Assembly (NCBI RefSeq): GCF_900116295.1
Contig: NZ_FPAF01000005.1
Coordinates: forward strand, 62,001 to 126,000
Direction: 5' to 3'
Length of the DNA stretch: 64,000 nt
From: Bacillus sp. 103mf
Lineage (GTDB): Bacteria; Bacillota; Bacilli; Bacillales; Bacillaceae_G
The translations under genes were made by a program, and so were the position numbers. Below are positions 26,032-35,759 of the stretch, in pieces (positions within the stretch are counted from its first letter, which is position 1; each line of letters starts with the position of its first letter). The notes below the pieces were generated by a model that saw only the letters and a list, made by a program, of their open reading frames with translations, had not been told where the DNA came from and did not search any database.

Positions 26032-26796
26032 TTAATTTGTCAAAAATAAACTTTCCAATTTTGGAGATTTATGAGCATAACCAAGCGTAACAACCGTATA
26101 AATCTTATTTGCCTCAATTTTCACCTCAGGAATTGTTAATATAATGTTTTTTGTTCCTGCAGCAGCTATTTCTATATCTGCTACGCCAGGACTCACTTGT
26201 AAATAATCTGTTGATTGTTTAAATGAAACCTTTTCAAACAGTTTTTCTCCATCCTTTAAAGCTACATCTACTTGAGGTGCATCGGGAGATAAATGAACGA
26301 ATCGTATTTTTGCTTGTCCATATGGAAGAGGTGTATTATCAGTTAAATTTAACAGTTGCAGTTTATTAACATTACCAACTGCTGCAAGAGTATATGTATG
26401 ATTTCCCATTACAGGAGTGAGAGTTGAAAAGATGGGAGTTTCCCCGCCAGCAGGTACGATATCAACGCGGTATTGCCCTTGTGTAAGTGAAAGATAGGGG
26501 CTATATTGCTTAAACGAAATGTTTTTTACTACTTTTTGTCCATTTATAACAATATCAATGGCAGATGAATCAGGAGAAGCGTGTAAGATTCGAACGTAAG
26601 AGGGCAATGCTTGCTCGCTTGAATACGGTGGTGATACACGGCTTTGCTCGTAAGCTTGTACAAGTTGTTTCACCGCCTCATAGTGTCTTAAGTATACCTC
26701 TATATATTTTTGTGGATGTGTATATTTGTAATAACAAGCAAGTTGTTTATACATTGCAGCTTGCTGGGCATATTTTTCTACTTCAGATGAATTCAT
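26032..26796 (-). CDS. DUF4397 tandem-domain protein
   Basis: This 254-residue protein has an N-terminal helical Tyr/Gln-rich region (about 1-65), then two DUF4397 repeats. These begin YVRILHASPDSSAIDIVING (about 67) and KIRFVHLSPDAPQVDVALKD (about 167), both with the HxSPD motif. No signal peptide is visible from the chosen ATG (26796, behind GAGGGAGG). DUF4397 proteins are often cell-surface or spore-associated; function is unknown. A frame extending to 26970 lacks expression signals. Confidence 0.82.
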   Translation of the reverse strand: MNSSEVEKYAQQAAMYKQLACYYKYTHPQKYIEVYLRHYEAVKQLVQAYEQSRVSPPYSSEQALPSYVRILHASPDSSAIDIVINGQKVVKNISFKQYSPYLSLTQGQYRVDIVPAGGETPIFSTLTPVMGNHTYTLAAVGNVNKLQLLNLTDNTPLPYGQAKIRFVHLSPDAPQVDVALKDGEKLFEKVSFKQSTDYLQVSPGVADIEIAAAGTKNIILTIPEVKIEANKIYTVVTLGYAHKSPKLESLFLTN

Positions 26797-27008
26797 TGAT
26801 TTGCCTCCCTCTATTATCATTATTACAACTATATGCATGCACAATGAGAAGGTATGCAAAAAAGTCTTGCTAATCTTTAAGGAGATGAAATCTCTAGCTA
26901 AGCTGGAGATTTTTTTTATTTCTAGGCAAACACACATACAAATAGATGTTTGTCCTACATATTTTGTCAATGTAAACTATTTTAAATGGATGTAAGGAGT
27001 GAAAAACT

Positions 27009-27164
27009 ATGTGGGGTTACGGTGGAGGATATCCAGGTTATGGCTGTGGATATGGCTACGGTGGATATGGCGCTGGAGGCTGTGGATATGGTTATGGCTT
27101 TGCGATCATTGTTGTGTTGTTTATTTTATTAATTATTATTGGAGCTACTTGCGTACGCTTCTAG
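27009..27164 (+). CDS. YjcZ-family small sporulation protein
   Basis: This 51-residue protein has a Gly/Tyr/Cys-rich first half ([19 protein letters not shown]) and a hydrophobic tail ([18 protein letters not shown]). This is the YjcZ/YczN-type layout of small Bacillus proteins linked to spore or mother-cell membranes. GTAAGGAGTG lies just upstream of the ATG. A longer frame on the same strand from 26999 has a biased composition and lacks this structure. Confidence 0.8.
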   Translation: MWGYGGGYPGYGCGYGYGGYGAGGCGYGYGFAIIVVLFILLIIIGATCVRF

Positions 27165-27199
27165 TTATGCAGAAAGAGCGTCATGGTGAACCGATTAAT

Positions 27200-27352
27200 A
27201 ATAAAGTGAAACTTCCATCAGTGGGGAGCTTCATCCTCCACTGATGGAAAGCCTGCCCAATCGGGCGCATGCCAGCAGTTATCCTCCACCTAGCTTTTTT
27301 GCCTTTTTCAATCTTGAGGTGGGGGTCTTGCTGTTCAATGATACGGGATGGA
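27200..27352 (+). repeat. Type C repeat, copy 4
   Basis: It reads AATAAAGTGAAACTTCC, then a CCATCAGTGG/CCACTGATGG hairpin, CCAATCGGGCGCATGCCAGC and a degenerate right end near 27352. It lies between the YjcZ gene and the FAD oxidoreductase promoter. Confidence 0.7.
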
Positions 27353-27417
27353 TTAATCGGTTCTTTTTTGTTTTTGATGCTTTTTTTAATTTTATATACA
27401 TAAAAAACGGATTTTTC

Positions 27418-27490
27418 ACGAACGTTTAAATATTATTTTTAAAAATCGTTCGTTAATTTTATTGACATTCCAAATGGAACATGCTACCTT
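27418..27490 (+). promoter_or_regulatory. Promoter region with inverted repeat
   Basis: ACGAACG (27418-27424) and CGTTCGT (27448-27454) form an inverted repeat just ahead of TTGACA (27462-27467). A weak -10-like TACCTT follows after 17 bases. The repeat could be an operator for the FAD oxidoreductase gene. The -10 match is poor. Confidence 0.4.
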
Positions 27491-27531
27491 TAGTAAGGGT
27501 TTTCTAAGGAATGCAATGGGGGAATGAATAT

Positions 27532-29004
27532 ATGAATACGAACTATGATGTAATTGTTGTAGGTGCAGGTCCTGCGGGAATTTTCGCTTGCTATGAAACA
27601 ATTGGTAAAATGCCAGATGCAAAAGTGCTATTAATTGATAAAGGACATGATATTTATCGGCGCAATTGTCCGATTCTTCAGAAGAAAATAACGAAATGTC
27701 CGCCTGCTGCTGGAAAGAAAGAGTATGCAGGATGTTTACCAGCATGCTCAATCACAAATGGCTTCGGCGGGGCAGGAGCATATTCAGATGGTAAATTTAA
27801 CATTACAAGTGAATTCGGTGGTTGGATGACAGATTATTTATCTCCATCGACAGTATTGGACTTAATCAAATATGTAGATGAAATTAACTTAGCACACGGC
27901 GCAACTACATCAATTACAGATCCATTAACGGATGAAGTTCGTGATATTGAAAAGCGTGCTTATGCAGCAGGATTAAAACTATTGCGTGCACAAGTTCGTC
28001 ACTTAGGAACAGAACAAAACTTAGAAATTTTAAAAAGCATTTTTGAATATTTAAAAGAGAAAATTGACATGAAATTTAAAGTGGAAGTAGACGACATCGT
28101 AACTGAAAAAGCAGAGAATGAACATACTGTACGTGGAATTGTTTTAAAAGATGGAACAATACTATCAGCGAAAAAAGTAGTCATTGTACCAGGGCGTGAT
28201 GGATCTGCTTGGCTCACAAAAATTATGAAAAAACGCCGTTTAAAAATGAGCACGAACCAAGTAGACATCGGTGTTCGCGTTGAAACTTCAAATATCGTGA
28301 TGGAAGAAATAAATAAGCATCTCTATGAAGGGAAATTCGTATTCAACACATCTGTGGGAACGCGAGTACGCACATTCTGTAGTAACCCGTCTGGTCATGT
28401 TGTTGTTGAAAATCACTCTGGTATTATGACAGCGAATGGTCATGCATATAAAGATCCTGTGCTAGGAAGTGATAATACAAACTTTGCGCTTTTAGTATCA
28501 CATCAATTTTCTGAACCGTTCGATCAGCCGAACGAATACGCACATGAAGTATCACGCTTAGCAAATCGTATTTCAATGGGTGGAGTTACGGTACAAAAGT
28601 ATGGAGATATTTTAAAAGGCCGTCGTTCTACGCCGAAGCGTATTCAAGAAGGGTTTCTTGAGCCAACATTAAAAGAAGCAGTACCAGGAGACTTAGGTCT
28701 TGTATTGCCATACAATACAATGAAAAGCTTAATTGAAATGACAGAAGCATTGAATCATGTCACACCAGGTATTGCATCTGAACATACATTATTTTACGGT
28801 GTAGAAGCGAAATTCTACTCCGCAAGACCAAAACTAAACGAACATTTTGAATCCGAAATTTCCGGCCTATACTTAGGCGGAGATGGCGCTGGAGTTACAC
28901 GCGGACTCGCACAAGCAAGTGCATGCGGTGTTCAAATTGCTCGTAATATCGTAGAACATTTAACAAGGAAAACAGAAAAAAGAGAAGAAGTTGTAGTAGG
29001 ATAA
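27532..29004 (+). CDS. FAD-dependent dehydrogenase (COG2509-like)
   Basis: This 490-residue flavoprotein has the N-terminal dinucleotide fold YDVIVVGAGPAGIFACYE, then LLIDKGHDIYRR. A Cys-rich insert follows (NCPIL, KCPPAAGKKEYAGCLPACS) and a second FAD contact near GLYLGGDGAGVTRGLAQA. It resembles uncharacterised oxidoreductases with an N-terminal Cys cluster. Substrate is unknown. ATG 27532 follows ATGGGGGA. Confidence 0.82.
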   Translation: MNTNYDVIVVGAGPAGIFACYETIGKMPDAKVLLIDKGHDIYRRNCPILQKKITKCPPAAGKKEYAGCLPACSITNGFGGAGAYSDGKFNITSEFGGWMTDYLSPSTVLDLIKYVDEINLAHGATTSITDPLTDEVRDIEKRAYAAGLKLLRAQVRHLGTEQNLEILKSIFEYLKEKIDMKFKVEVDDIVTEKAENEHTVRGIVLKDGTILSAKKVVIVPGRDGSAWLTKIMKKRRLKMSTNQVDIGVRVETSNIVMEEINKHLYEGKFVFNTSVGTRVRTFCSNPSGHVVVENHSGIMTANGHAYKDPVLGSDNTNFALLVSHQFSEPFDQPNEYAHEVSRLANRISMGGVTVQKYGDILKGRRSTPKRIQEGFLEPTLKEAVPGDLGLVLPYNTMKSLIEMTEALNHVTPGIASEHTLFYGVEAKFYSARPKLNEHFESEISGLYLGGDGAGVTRGLAQASACGVQIARNIVEHLTRKTEKREEVVVG

Positions 29005-29017
29005 TATATATTTATAG

Positions 29018-29054
29018 AAGAAACTCGTCTTATCATAGGACGAGTTTCTTTTTA
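29018..29054 (+). terminator. Intrinsic terminator
   Basis: AAGAAACTCGTC/GACGAGTTTCTT is followed by T residues after the FAD oxidoreductase gene. Confidence 0.85.
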
Positions 29055-29425
29055 TGAAAATTTTGTCTAAATTTGTTTGAAAGTATATGAAACAAAATGA
29101 AGAAGCAAGAAGGAAAATCCTCAGAGTGCTGTCGAAGTTTACACATTAGCAACATACTTTCATTTTAAATGATATTTTAGAAGAGAGGAGTAAGAAGATT
29201 TTTAGTTGCTGGTTTTGCTTGGATGGGGGGGATTAGAGAGAACATTGTTGATTTATAGATTATTATTTCTGAAATTTCTTTCTATTTTGTTTTTATGCAT
29301 TTATTTTTATATTCTATAATAATGACTTTTTAATAGAATCACTGCTTAGGCAGAGAATTTTTTTATGAAAGAAGAATTGATTTTCTACATATTTATATAT
29401 GAGTTGAAGAAACGGGGGGAACGTC
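29055..29425. other. Non-coding leader of the yodT operon
   Basis: I see no gene here. TATAAT at 29315-29320 is the best -10-like sequence, but the -35 is weak. No -24/-12 element is present, unlike ahead of kamA. Confidence 0.35.
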
Positions 29426-30736
29426 ATGCGTGATTACTTAATTAAGCCACTTGTTGGTCAACCGTATCCGATGATTTCACACGGGAAAGGTGTTTACTTA
29501 TATGATCAAAACGGTAATAAATATTTTGATGGTTCGTCAGGAGCGATTACAGCAAGTATCGGACATGGCGTAACGGAGATTGCAGAAGTTATTAAGCAGC
29601 AAGCGGAGGAGATTGCCTTTGTGTATCGTTCGCAGTTTACGAGCGAACCGGCAGAGAAGCTCGCAAAAAAGCTGAGCGACTTAAATATGGGGGATTTAAA
29701 TTGGAGCTTCTTCGTGAATAGCGGTACAGAGGCAAATGAAACGGCAATGAAAATTGCAATTCAACATTTTCAAGAACGAGGTATTCAAGGGAAACATAAA
29801 ATTTTATCGCGTTGGATGAGTTATCACGGAATTACGATGGGAGCATTATCCATGTCTGGGCATCCGCTGCGTAGGCAACGTTTTGTTTCCATATTGGAAG
29901 ATTACCCGACATTACCAGCCCCGTATTGTTTCCGTTGTCCAGTCCAAAAGGTGTATCCGACATGTCAACTTTCGTGCGCAACAGAGTTAGAGCGATCCAT
30001 TGAACGTATTGGAGCAGAGCATATTGCAGCGTTTATTGCGGAGCCGATTATCGGTGCAGCTGGGGGAGCTGTTGTACCACCGAAAGATTATTATAAGGTG
30101 ATTAAGGATATTTGTGAGCATTATAATATTTTATTTATTGCTGATGAAGTTATGACAGGACTTGGCCGCACTGGAGCATGGTTTGCGATGGAACACTGGG
30201 GTGTCCAGCCGGATATTATGACGCTCGGAAAAGGGTTAGCAGCTGGCTATGCGCCAATTGCTGCAACGATGGTAAGTGATCGTGTGATGGAACCGATTTT
30301 ACGGGGATCACGTTCTGTGATGAGTGGGCATACATTGAGCGCAAATCCACTTTCTGCAGCAACAGCTTTAGCGGTAATTGAATATACAGAAAAGCACCAT
30401 TTGCCAGAAGAAACTGCTGAAAAAGGGGAATATTTAATTGCAGGTTTGCAAAAGATGCAGCAACAATCGACAATTATTGCTGATGTACGCGGGAAAGGTT
30501 TTCTGATTGGAGTAGAATTGCAACCGTTTACAAAAGCATCTGAACTTATTTCGGTTGCGGCGAAAAATGGTCTTCTTTTATACCAAGCTGTATCAGGGCA
30601 AGCGGGTAAGGAAGATAGTGCATTGTTAGTTGCGCCGCCGCTTACGACTACATATGCAGAGCTTGATGAACTACTTCATATTTTTGCGAAGAGTGTAGAG
30701 GAAATGACACAAAAAGGAGGGCATAGTATCGCATGA
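29426..30736 (+). CDS. yodT: Class III PLP aminotransferase, YodT
   Basis: This 436-residue aminotransferase has the class III features: NSGTEANETAMKIA (PLP phosphate), FIADEVMTGLGRTG (PLP ring Asp) and TLGKGLAAGYAP (Schiff-base Lys). A CFRCPVQKVYPTCQLSC insert could bind a metal. It heads a five-gene run with overlapping or near-contiguous genes. In the inferred beta-lysine pathway it would remove the 3-amino group of acetyl-beta-lysine; this is deduced from the gene set. The GGGGGG ribosome site precedes the ATG. Confidence 0.85.
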   Translation: MRDYLIKPLVGQPYPMISHGKGVYLYDQNGNKYFDGSSGAITASIGHGVTEIAEVIKQQAEEIAFVYRSQFTSEPAEKLAKKLSDLNMGDLNWSFFVNSGTEANETAMKIAIQHFQERGIQGKHKILSRWMSYHGITMGALSMSGHPLRRQRFVSILEDYPTLPAPYCFRCPVQKVYPTCQLSCATELERSIERIGAEHIAAFIAEPIIGAAGGAVVPPKDYYKVIKDICEHYNILFIADEVMTGLGRTGAWFAMEHWGVQPDIMTLGKGLAAGYAPIAATMVSDRVMEPILRGSRSVMSGHTLSANPLSAATALAVIEYTEKHHLPEETAEKGEYLIAGLQKMQQQSTIIADVRGKGFLIGVELQPFTKASELISVAAKNGLLLYQAVSGQAGKEDSALLVAPPLTTTYAELDELLHIFAKSVEEMTQKGGHSIA

Positions 30737-31431
30737 CAACTATTACAAATACATTTAGAAAGCTAAAAACAATACAAGATGTTATGCCATATTTTCATAA
30801 TGAGATGACGCTTATGTTTGGAGGGTTTGGAGGTATTGGCTCCCCTCCCTCTTTAATTCAAGCGATTTTAGATAAAGGAATTCATGATTTACATTTAATC
30901 GGTAATGATACTGGTTTTCCTGATGTTGGAATTGGTCGCCTTGTGACAAATGAGCGTGTAAAGTCATTAATTACATCGCATATCGGTTCAAACCCAAATG
31001 CAGGACGGCAGTTAAATGAAGGAAGATTGCAAATTGAATTTTCTCCTCAAGGTACATTGGCAGAACGAATTCGAGCTGGAGGAGTCGGGCTAGGTGGTGT
31101 TCTTGTTGATGTTGGAATGGATACAATTGTAGAAGAAGGAAAACGAACAGTTGAAATAAATGGGAAGACATATTTGATTGAAACCGCATTAACCGCAGAA
31201 GTGTCCATCGTGTTTGCGAAACAAGCAGATCCGTTTGGAAACCTCGTGTTTGATAAAAGTGCACGCAATATGAATCCACATGTCGCAATGGCTGGAGATA
31301 TTACGATTGTAGAGGCTGAAGAAATTGTTCCTCTTGGGGAACTCGATCCTGAAGAGATTATAACGCCTGGTGTATTTGTTGATTATATCGTTCCATCGGG
31401 AGGAGTGAATTGGAAATGGGCATGGGAGTAG
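30733..31431 (+). CDS. yodS: CoA-transferase subunit A, YodS
   Basis: This 232-residue protein is the alpha subunit of a family I CoA transferase: MTLMFGGFGGIGSPPSLIQA is the GGFG-type N-terminal motif, and later GGVLVDVGMDT and ADPFGNLVFDKSARNMNP match. Its ATG overlaps the yodT stop (ATGA). It pairs with the next gene to make the enzyme that moves CoA onto a 3-oxo-acid intermediate. Substrate identity is inferred from neighbours. Confidence 0.87.
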   Translation: MTTITNTFRKLKTIQDVMPYFHNEMTLMFGGFGGIGSPPSLIQAILDKGIHDLHLIGNDTGFPDVGIGRLVTNERVKSLITSHIGSNPNAGRQLNEGRLQIEFSPQGTLAERIRAGGVGLGGVLVDVGMDTIVEEGKRTVEINGKTYLIETALTAEVSIVFAKQADPFGNLVFDKSARNMNPHVAMAGDITIVEAEEIVPLGELDPEEIITPGVFVDYIVPSGGVNWKWAWE

Positions 31432-32078
31432 ATGTTCGCAATAAAATTGCAAAGCGTGCTGCGAAGGAAATTCAAAACGGAATGATTGTGAATCTGGGGA
31501 TTGGCATCCCATCTCTTATTCCAAATCACTTGCCAGATGATATGCATGTTATGTTTCATGCGGAAAACGGCATTGTTGGTATGGGACCAACACCGATAAA
31601 AGGAGAAGAGGATGAAAATTTATGTAATGCAGCTGGCTTGCCAACATCGATTATTGCCGGAGCTAGTTATTTTGATAGTAGCACGGCATTCGGGATGATT
31701 CGAAAAGGATTACTTGATATTACCATTCTCGGGTCACTGCAAGTAAGTGAAAAAGGTGACTTAGCAAACTGGATTGTACCAGGTAAGCGTGTACCAGGAA
31801 TTGGTGGTGCCATGGATTTAGCGCAAAAGGCAAAACGTGTTGTCGTTGTAATGAATCATGTCGATAAATATGGAAAATCAAAAATTGTTTCAGAGTGTAC
31901 GCTGCCGCTTACGTCAAAACGATGTGTGGACATAATTATTACAGATATGGCAGTAATGGAAGTAACGCCCGAAGGATTAATGCTGCAAGAATTAATGAGT
32001 CCGTTCACAGTAGAAGATGTAAAAAAATGCACAGAAGCTGCTTTTCATGTAAGTCCGTCTTTACTAGTGATTGACTGA
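31410..32078 (+). CDS. yodR: CoA-transferase subunit B, YodR
   Basis: This 222-residue beta subunit carries the catalytic Glu in FHAENGIVGMGP, the SENG-like signature of family I CoA transferases, plus IVNLGIGIPSLIPN and GSLQVSEKGDLANWIVPG. It overlaps the end of yodS by 22 bases. TTG 31410 has AGGAG 4 bases upstream, and ATG 31416 is equally plausible. Confidence 0.87.
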   Translation: MEMGMGVDVRNKIAKRAAKEIQNGMIVNLGIGIPSLIPNHLPDDMHVMFHAENGIVGMGPTPIKGEEDENLCNAAGLPTSIIAGASYFDSSTAFGMIRKGLLDITILGSLQVSEKGDLANWIVPGKRVPGIGGAMDLAQKAKRVVVVMNHVDKYGKSKIVSECTLPLTSKRCVDIIITDMAVMEVTPEGLMLQELMSPFTVEDVKKCTEAAFHVSPSLLVID

Positions 32079-32093
32079 AGGGAGATGTAACAA

Positions 32094-33362
32094 TTGGAGC
32101 AATATAAAAAACAAGTGTGTGAATATATTGAAAGTCATGAAAATATGAGTGTGAAATTATTAAAACGTTTAATTCAAGAAAAAAGTACAAGTGGAGATGA
32201 AAGCGGAGCACAGGCAGTTGTAATTGAAAAGCTTCGTGAGCTTGGTTTAGATTTGGATATTTGGGAGCCGTCGTTTACGAAAATGAAAGATCATCCGTAT
32301 TTCGTTTCACCGCGTACAAACTTTACTGATAGTCCCAATATTGTAGCAACTTTAAAGGGAAGCGGTGGCGGAAAGTCGATGATTTTAAATGGTCATATCG
32401 ACGTTGTGCCAGAAGGAGATGTGAATCAGTGGGAGCATCATCCGTATGCAGGAGAACAAATTGGGAATCGTATATACGGGCGCGGTACAACCGATATGAA
32501 AGGTGGTAATGTATCGCTCATGCTGGCAATCGAAGCAATTGTAGCAACAGGCATTTCTCTAAAGGGAGATGTATATTTTCAAAGTGTAATAGAAGAAGAG
32601 AGCGGCGGCGCAGGTACGCTTGCAGCACTTTTACGAGGCTACGAGGCAGATGGTGTGATTATCCCAGAGCCGACGAATATGAAATTTTTCCCGAAACAAC
32701 AAGGTTCAATGTGGTTTCGTTTATTCGTAAAAGGGAAAGCTGCACATGGTGGGACACGTTATGAAGGTGTAAGTGCTATTGAAAAAAGCATGCTTGTTGT
32801 GAGGCATGTGAGAAAGCTAGAAGAAAAACGAAATGAACGGATTACAGATCCTTTATATAAAGAAATCTCGATTCCAATTCCGATTAATATCGGGAAAATT
32901 GAAGGTGGGAGCTGGCCAAGCTCTGTACCAGATTTTCTTACTTTAGAAGGAAGATATGGTGTTGCGCCGAATGAAAGTATGGAAGAGGCAAAAATAGAAT
33001 TTGAAAATTGGATAGGACAGTTAAATCAGGTAGATCCATGGTTTGCAAAACATCCAGTAGAAGTAGAATGGTTTGGCGCAAGGTGGGTTCCTGGTGAATT
33101 AGAAGAAAAACATCCGCTTATGACGACGCTAAAGGGCAATTTTGTACATATTGAAGGTACAGAGCCAATTATTGAGGCATCACCGTGGGGAACAGATGGA
33201 GGCTTATTTACACAAATCGCAAATATTCCAACTATCGTGTTTGGTCCAGGTGAAACGAAAGTCGCACATTATCCAAATGAATATATTGAAATTGATAAAA
33301 TGATCGCAGCAGCAAAAATTATTGCATGCACACTGCTAGATTGGTGCGAGGTGGATAAATGA
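32094..33362 (+). CDS. yodQ: M20-family deacylase, YodQ
   Basis: This 422-residue metalloenzyme has the M20/ArgE/DapE motifs LNGHIDVVPEGD, YGRGTTDMKGG (bridging Asp) and EEESGGAGT (catalytic Glu pair), with a dimerisation domain in the middle (AAHGGTRYEGVSAIEKS). In this cluster it probably removes the acetyl group that AblB adds, releasing the amine from a shortened intermediate; that substrate is inference. TTG start after GGGAGATG. Confidence 0.85.
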   Translation: MEQYKKQVCEYIESHENMSVKLLKRLIQEKSTSGDESGAQAVVIEKLRELGLDLDIWEPSFTKMKDHPYFVSPRTNFTDSPNIVATLKGSGGGKSMILNGHIDVVPEGDVNQWEHHPYAGEQIGNRIYGRGTTDMKGGNVSLMLAIEAIVATGISLKGDVYFQSVIEEESGGAGTLAALLRGYEADGVIIPEPTNMKFFPKQQGSMWFRLFVKGKAAHGGTRYEGVSAIEKSMLVVRHVRKLEEKRNERITDPLYKEISIPIPINIGKIEGGSWPSSVPDFLTLEGRYGVAPNESMEEAKIEFENWIGQLNQVDPWFAKHPVEVEWFGARWVPGELEEKHPLMTTLKGNFVHIEGTEPIIEASPWGTDGGLFTQIANIPTIVFGPGETKVAHYPNEYIEIDKMIAAAKIIACTLLDWCEVDK

Positions 33363-34204
33363 AATATTACGAAGAATTTGCAGAACAGACGAAGTACTAT
33401 ACAGTAGAAGGCACGTTAGATTATTTTAATAAACGTATTCGAGTTGACCATTATAAGGGAAATGTCGAACAAGTAATGTATAAAGTTGAAGAACTCGCAA
33501 ACTCTCATTCTTTCACGAAATTAATTATAAAAGGAAAGAGAGAGCACGTTTCTGAGTGGCTCTCTCTTGGCTTTATATTAGAAGCAAGTATTCCGCAATA
33601 CTTTCAGGGGCATGATGCATATTTTATGGTGAAATATCGGGATGATGAACGCCGAAATAGTGTGCAATGGGTGAAGGAAGATGAAATTGTAAGTGGTGTA
33701 ATTGCGAAGGAAGTAATAGAAAAAGAAATACCAGCACAGTTTGTTTTGCGAAAAGCGACAGAAGAAGATGCAAAGCAGCTTGCGGACGTATTTGGAAAAG
33801 TATTTGAGATTTATCCAACACCTTTGAATAAAGTCGATTATATTGTGAAAACGATGAAGGAAGATACGATTTATTACGTGTATGAAACGGAAGGGAAGAT
33901 TATAAGCACCGCTTCAGCAGAGATGAATGTAAAAGAAGGAAATGCAGAACTAACAAATTGCGCAACATTGCCAGAGTATCGAAAGCATGGTTTTATGAAA
34001 AGTTTACTTATGAAGTTAGAAGAAGAACTGCAAGAGAGAGGTATTTTTTGTTCGTATACAATCGCACGGGCACTTTCATTTGGTATGAACGCAGCGTTTT
34101 ATCAGCTTGGATATACGTACACAGGACGGCTCGCAAATAACTGTTATATTTTTGATAAGTTAGAGGATATGAACGTTTGGGCAAAGGATTTATCCCGTAT
34201 TTAG
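33359..34204 (+). CDS. ablB: Beta-lysine N6-acetyltransferase, AblB/YodP
   Basis: This 281-residue protein has a unique N-terminal region (1-120) and a C-terminal GNAT domain: FVLRKATEEDAKQLADVF, ELTNCATLPEYRKHGFMKSL (acyl-CoA loop R-K-H-G) and NAAFYQLGYTYTGRL. It acetylates beta-lysine made by KamA. In archaea the product is an osmolyte; here the company of a deacylase, aminotransferase and CoA transferase points to catabolism. Its ATG overlaps the yodQ stop. Confidence 0.88.
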   Translation: MKYYEEFAEQTKYYTVEGTLDYFNKRIRVDHYKGNVEQVMYKVEELANSHSFTKLIIKGKREHVSEWLSLGFILEASIPQYFQGHDAYFMVKYRDDERRNSVQWVKEDEIVSGVIAKEVIEKEIPAQFVLRKATEEDAKQLADVFGKVFEIYPTPLNKVDYIVKTMKEDTIYYVYETEGKIISTASAEMNVKEGNAELTNCATLPEYRKHGFMKSLLMKLEEELQERGIFCSYTIARALSFGMNAAFYQLGYTYTGRLANNCYIFDKLEDMNVWAKDLSRI

Positions 34205-34246
34205 TACATAGTATAAGAGAGAAATAAAGGTTCGAAAAGAATCAAT

Positions 34247-34305
34247 TTGTTCAACTTCCATAAGTGGGGGAGAAAAAGTCCTCGCTGATGGGAGTTTCAT
34301 TTTAG
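34247..34305 (+). repeat. Type C repeat remnant, copy 5
   Basis: Only the hairpin part survives: CAACTTCCATAAGTGGGGG and CTGATGGGAGTTTCATTTTA. The rest of the element is missing. Confidence 0.5.
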
Positions 34306-34313
34306 CGGTAGGT

Positions 34314-34350
34314 GCTCAAAATCTGGCACAATAATTGCTGATTTTTGAGC
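34314..34350 (+). promoter_or_regulatory. Sigma-54 promoter enclosed in an inverted repeat
   Basis: TGGCACAATAATTGCT has GG at 34325-34326 and GC at 34337-34338 with exactly 10 bases between, close to the consensus TGGCAC-N5-TTGCW. It is framed by GCTCAAAATC (34314-34323) and GATTTTTGAGC (34340-34350), an inverted repeat with one extra base. Transcription would start near 34350, at the end of the right arm and just before the ribosome site of the activator gene. Confidence 0.7.
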
Positions 34351-34366
34351 AAAGGAGGAGAGTACG

Positions 34367-35746
34367 TTGCTGGCGATTTCAACACAAGAAGTGATTGAAG
34401 CGATTTTAAGTAGCATTGATGAAGCCATTCACGCGGTAGATGAAAATGGAGTTACTATTTTTTATAACACAGTAGCAGCAAAACATGATGGATCGAATGT
34501 AGAAGATGTACTTGGTAAGTATTTATTAGAGGCATTTCCTTCGTTAACACCAGAAACGAGTACACTGTTAAAGGTATTGCAAATGAAAAAGCCAATCCTA
34601 CATCAAGTGCAGCGATACCAAAATCAAAGTGGAGAAGATGTTTATACGGTGAATACAACGCTACCGATTTTTATAGAAGGACGCATTGCTGGCGCTGTTG
34701 AAATTGCAAAAGATTATTCTACTATGCAAAAGTTGACAGAAAAAATTGCTGACTTGCAGTCGAAAATGAAGCGATCACCAGCGAGAAAAGCACCATACAG
34801 ACATGTAGCATTCGATACGATTATAACGAATGATAAGCGCTTTTTACAGACGAAACAGCTGGCACAAAAGGTTGCGACTACTAATGCGAACGTACTTATT
34901 TACGGTGAAACAGGAACGGGAAAAGAGCTATTTGTACAAGCAATACATGAAGCATCGAAAAGAAGAAATAACGCGTTTATCGCTCAAAACTGTGCTGCCT
35001 TGCCAGAATCATTACTTGAGAGCTTGCTGTTTGGAACAACAAAAGGCAGCTATACAGGTGCCATAGAGCGCGCAGGTTTATTTGAGCTTGCGGACGGTGG
35101 TACATTATTTTTAGATGAACTCAATTCGATGCCGTTAGATTTACAAGCAAAAATGCTTCGCGTATTAGAAGATGGTATCATTCGCCGCATTGGTGATAAT
35201 AAAACAAGAAAAGTTGATGTGCGCGTAATTACAGCAATGAATCAACCTCCAGATGAGTGCCTTCGTGAAAATAAAATTCGTACAGATTTATATTATCGAT
35301 TAAATGTGTTTTCTTTATTTATTCCGCCGCTTCGCGAGCGAAAGGAAGATATTTTATTGCTAGCCCCGTACTTTTTGAAGGCTTACAACAAAGAATATAA
35401 AAAGAATGTGATTGGTATAGGTGAAGATGCAAAAGAGAGATTGCTTCAGTATCATTGGCCAGGTAATGTACGCGAATTAAAGCATATGATTGAGCATGCG
35501 GTCATTGTAGCGGAAGGGAAAATGCTAACGTTATCTTGTTTGCCACGTTCGTTTCGGCAAATGCCGCATCCGCAAAAACATCCGATATTACCGCTTCGGG
35601 AAGCGCTTTACAAAACGGAAAAAGAGTTGATTGAACAAGCGATGTTAGAAGCGAAAGGGAATGTTTTGCAAGCTGCAAAGTTGTTAGGTATTCCAAGACA
35701 AACTTTGCAGTATAAATTAAATAAATATACGAAATATGCCGAATAA
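34367..35746 (+). CDS. Sigma-54-dependent transcriptional activator of the lysine cluster
   Basis: The protein has 459 residues. A PAS sensor domain (about 10-115) precedes the AAA+ domain with Walker A GETGTGKE (180-187) and sigma-54 contact loop GSYTGA (227-232; usual GAFTGA). Further motifs are Walker [12 protein letters not shown] and [13 protein letters not shown]. It ends in a Fis-type helix-turn-helix ([20 protein letters not shown]). It sits between ablB and kamA, with -24/-12 promoters before itself and before kamA, so it is the obvious local activator, RocR-like. The TTG start follows GGAGGAG. Effector is unknown. Confidence 0.88.
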   Translation: MLAISTQEVIEAILSSIDEAIHAVDENGVTIFYNTVAAKHDGSNVEDVLGKYLLEAFPSLTPETSTLLKVLQMKKPILHQVQRYQNQSGEDVYTVNTTLPIFIEGRIAGAVEIAKDYSTMQKLTEKIADLQSKMKRSPARKAPYRHVAFDTIITNDKRFLQTKQLAQKVATTNANVLIYGETGTGKELFVQAIHEASKRRNNAFIAQNCAALPESLLESLLFGTTKGSYTGAIERAGLFELADGGTLFLDELNSMPLDLQAKMLRVLEDGIIRRIGDNKTRKVDVRVITAMNQPPDECLRENKIRTDLYYRLNVFSLFIPPLRERKEDILLLAPYFLKAYNKEYKKNVIGIGEDAKERLLQYHWPGNVRELKHMIEHAVIVAEGKMLTLSCLPRSFRQMPHPQKHPILPLREALYKTEKELIEQAMLEAKGNVLQAAKLLGIPRQTLQYKLNKYTKYAE

Positions 35747-35759
35747 TTGGCAGGTTTTT

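Noticed and set aside
26999-27244. 81-residue Trp/Arg-rich frame overlapping the YjcZ gene
   Set aside because: It is the shifted reading of the Gly/Tyr codons of the YjcZ gene, which has the ribosome site.
29205-29240. Possible -24/-12 promoter before yodT
   Set aside because: GG and GC dinucleotides are present, but never with the 10-base spacing; no TGGCAY core is found.
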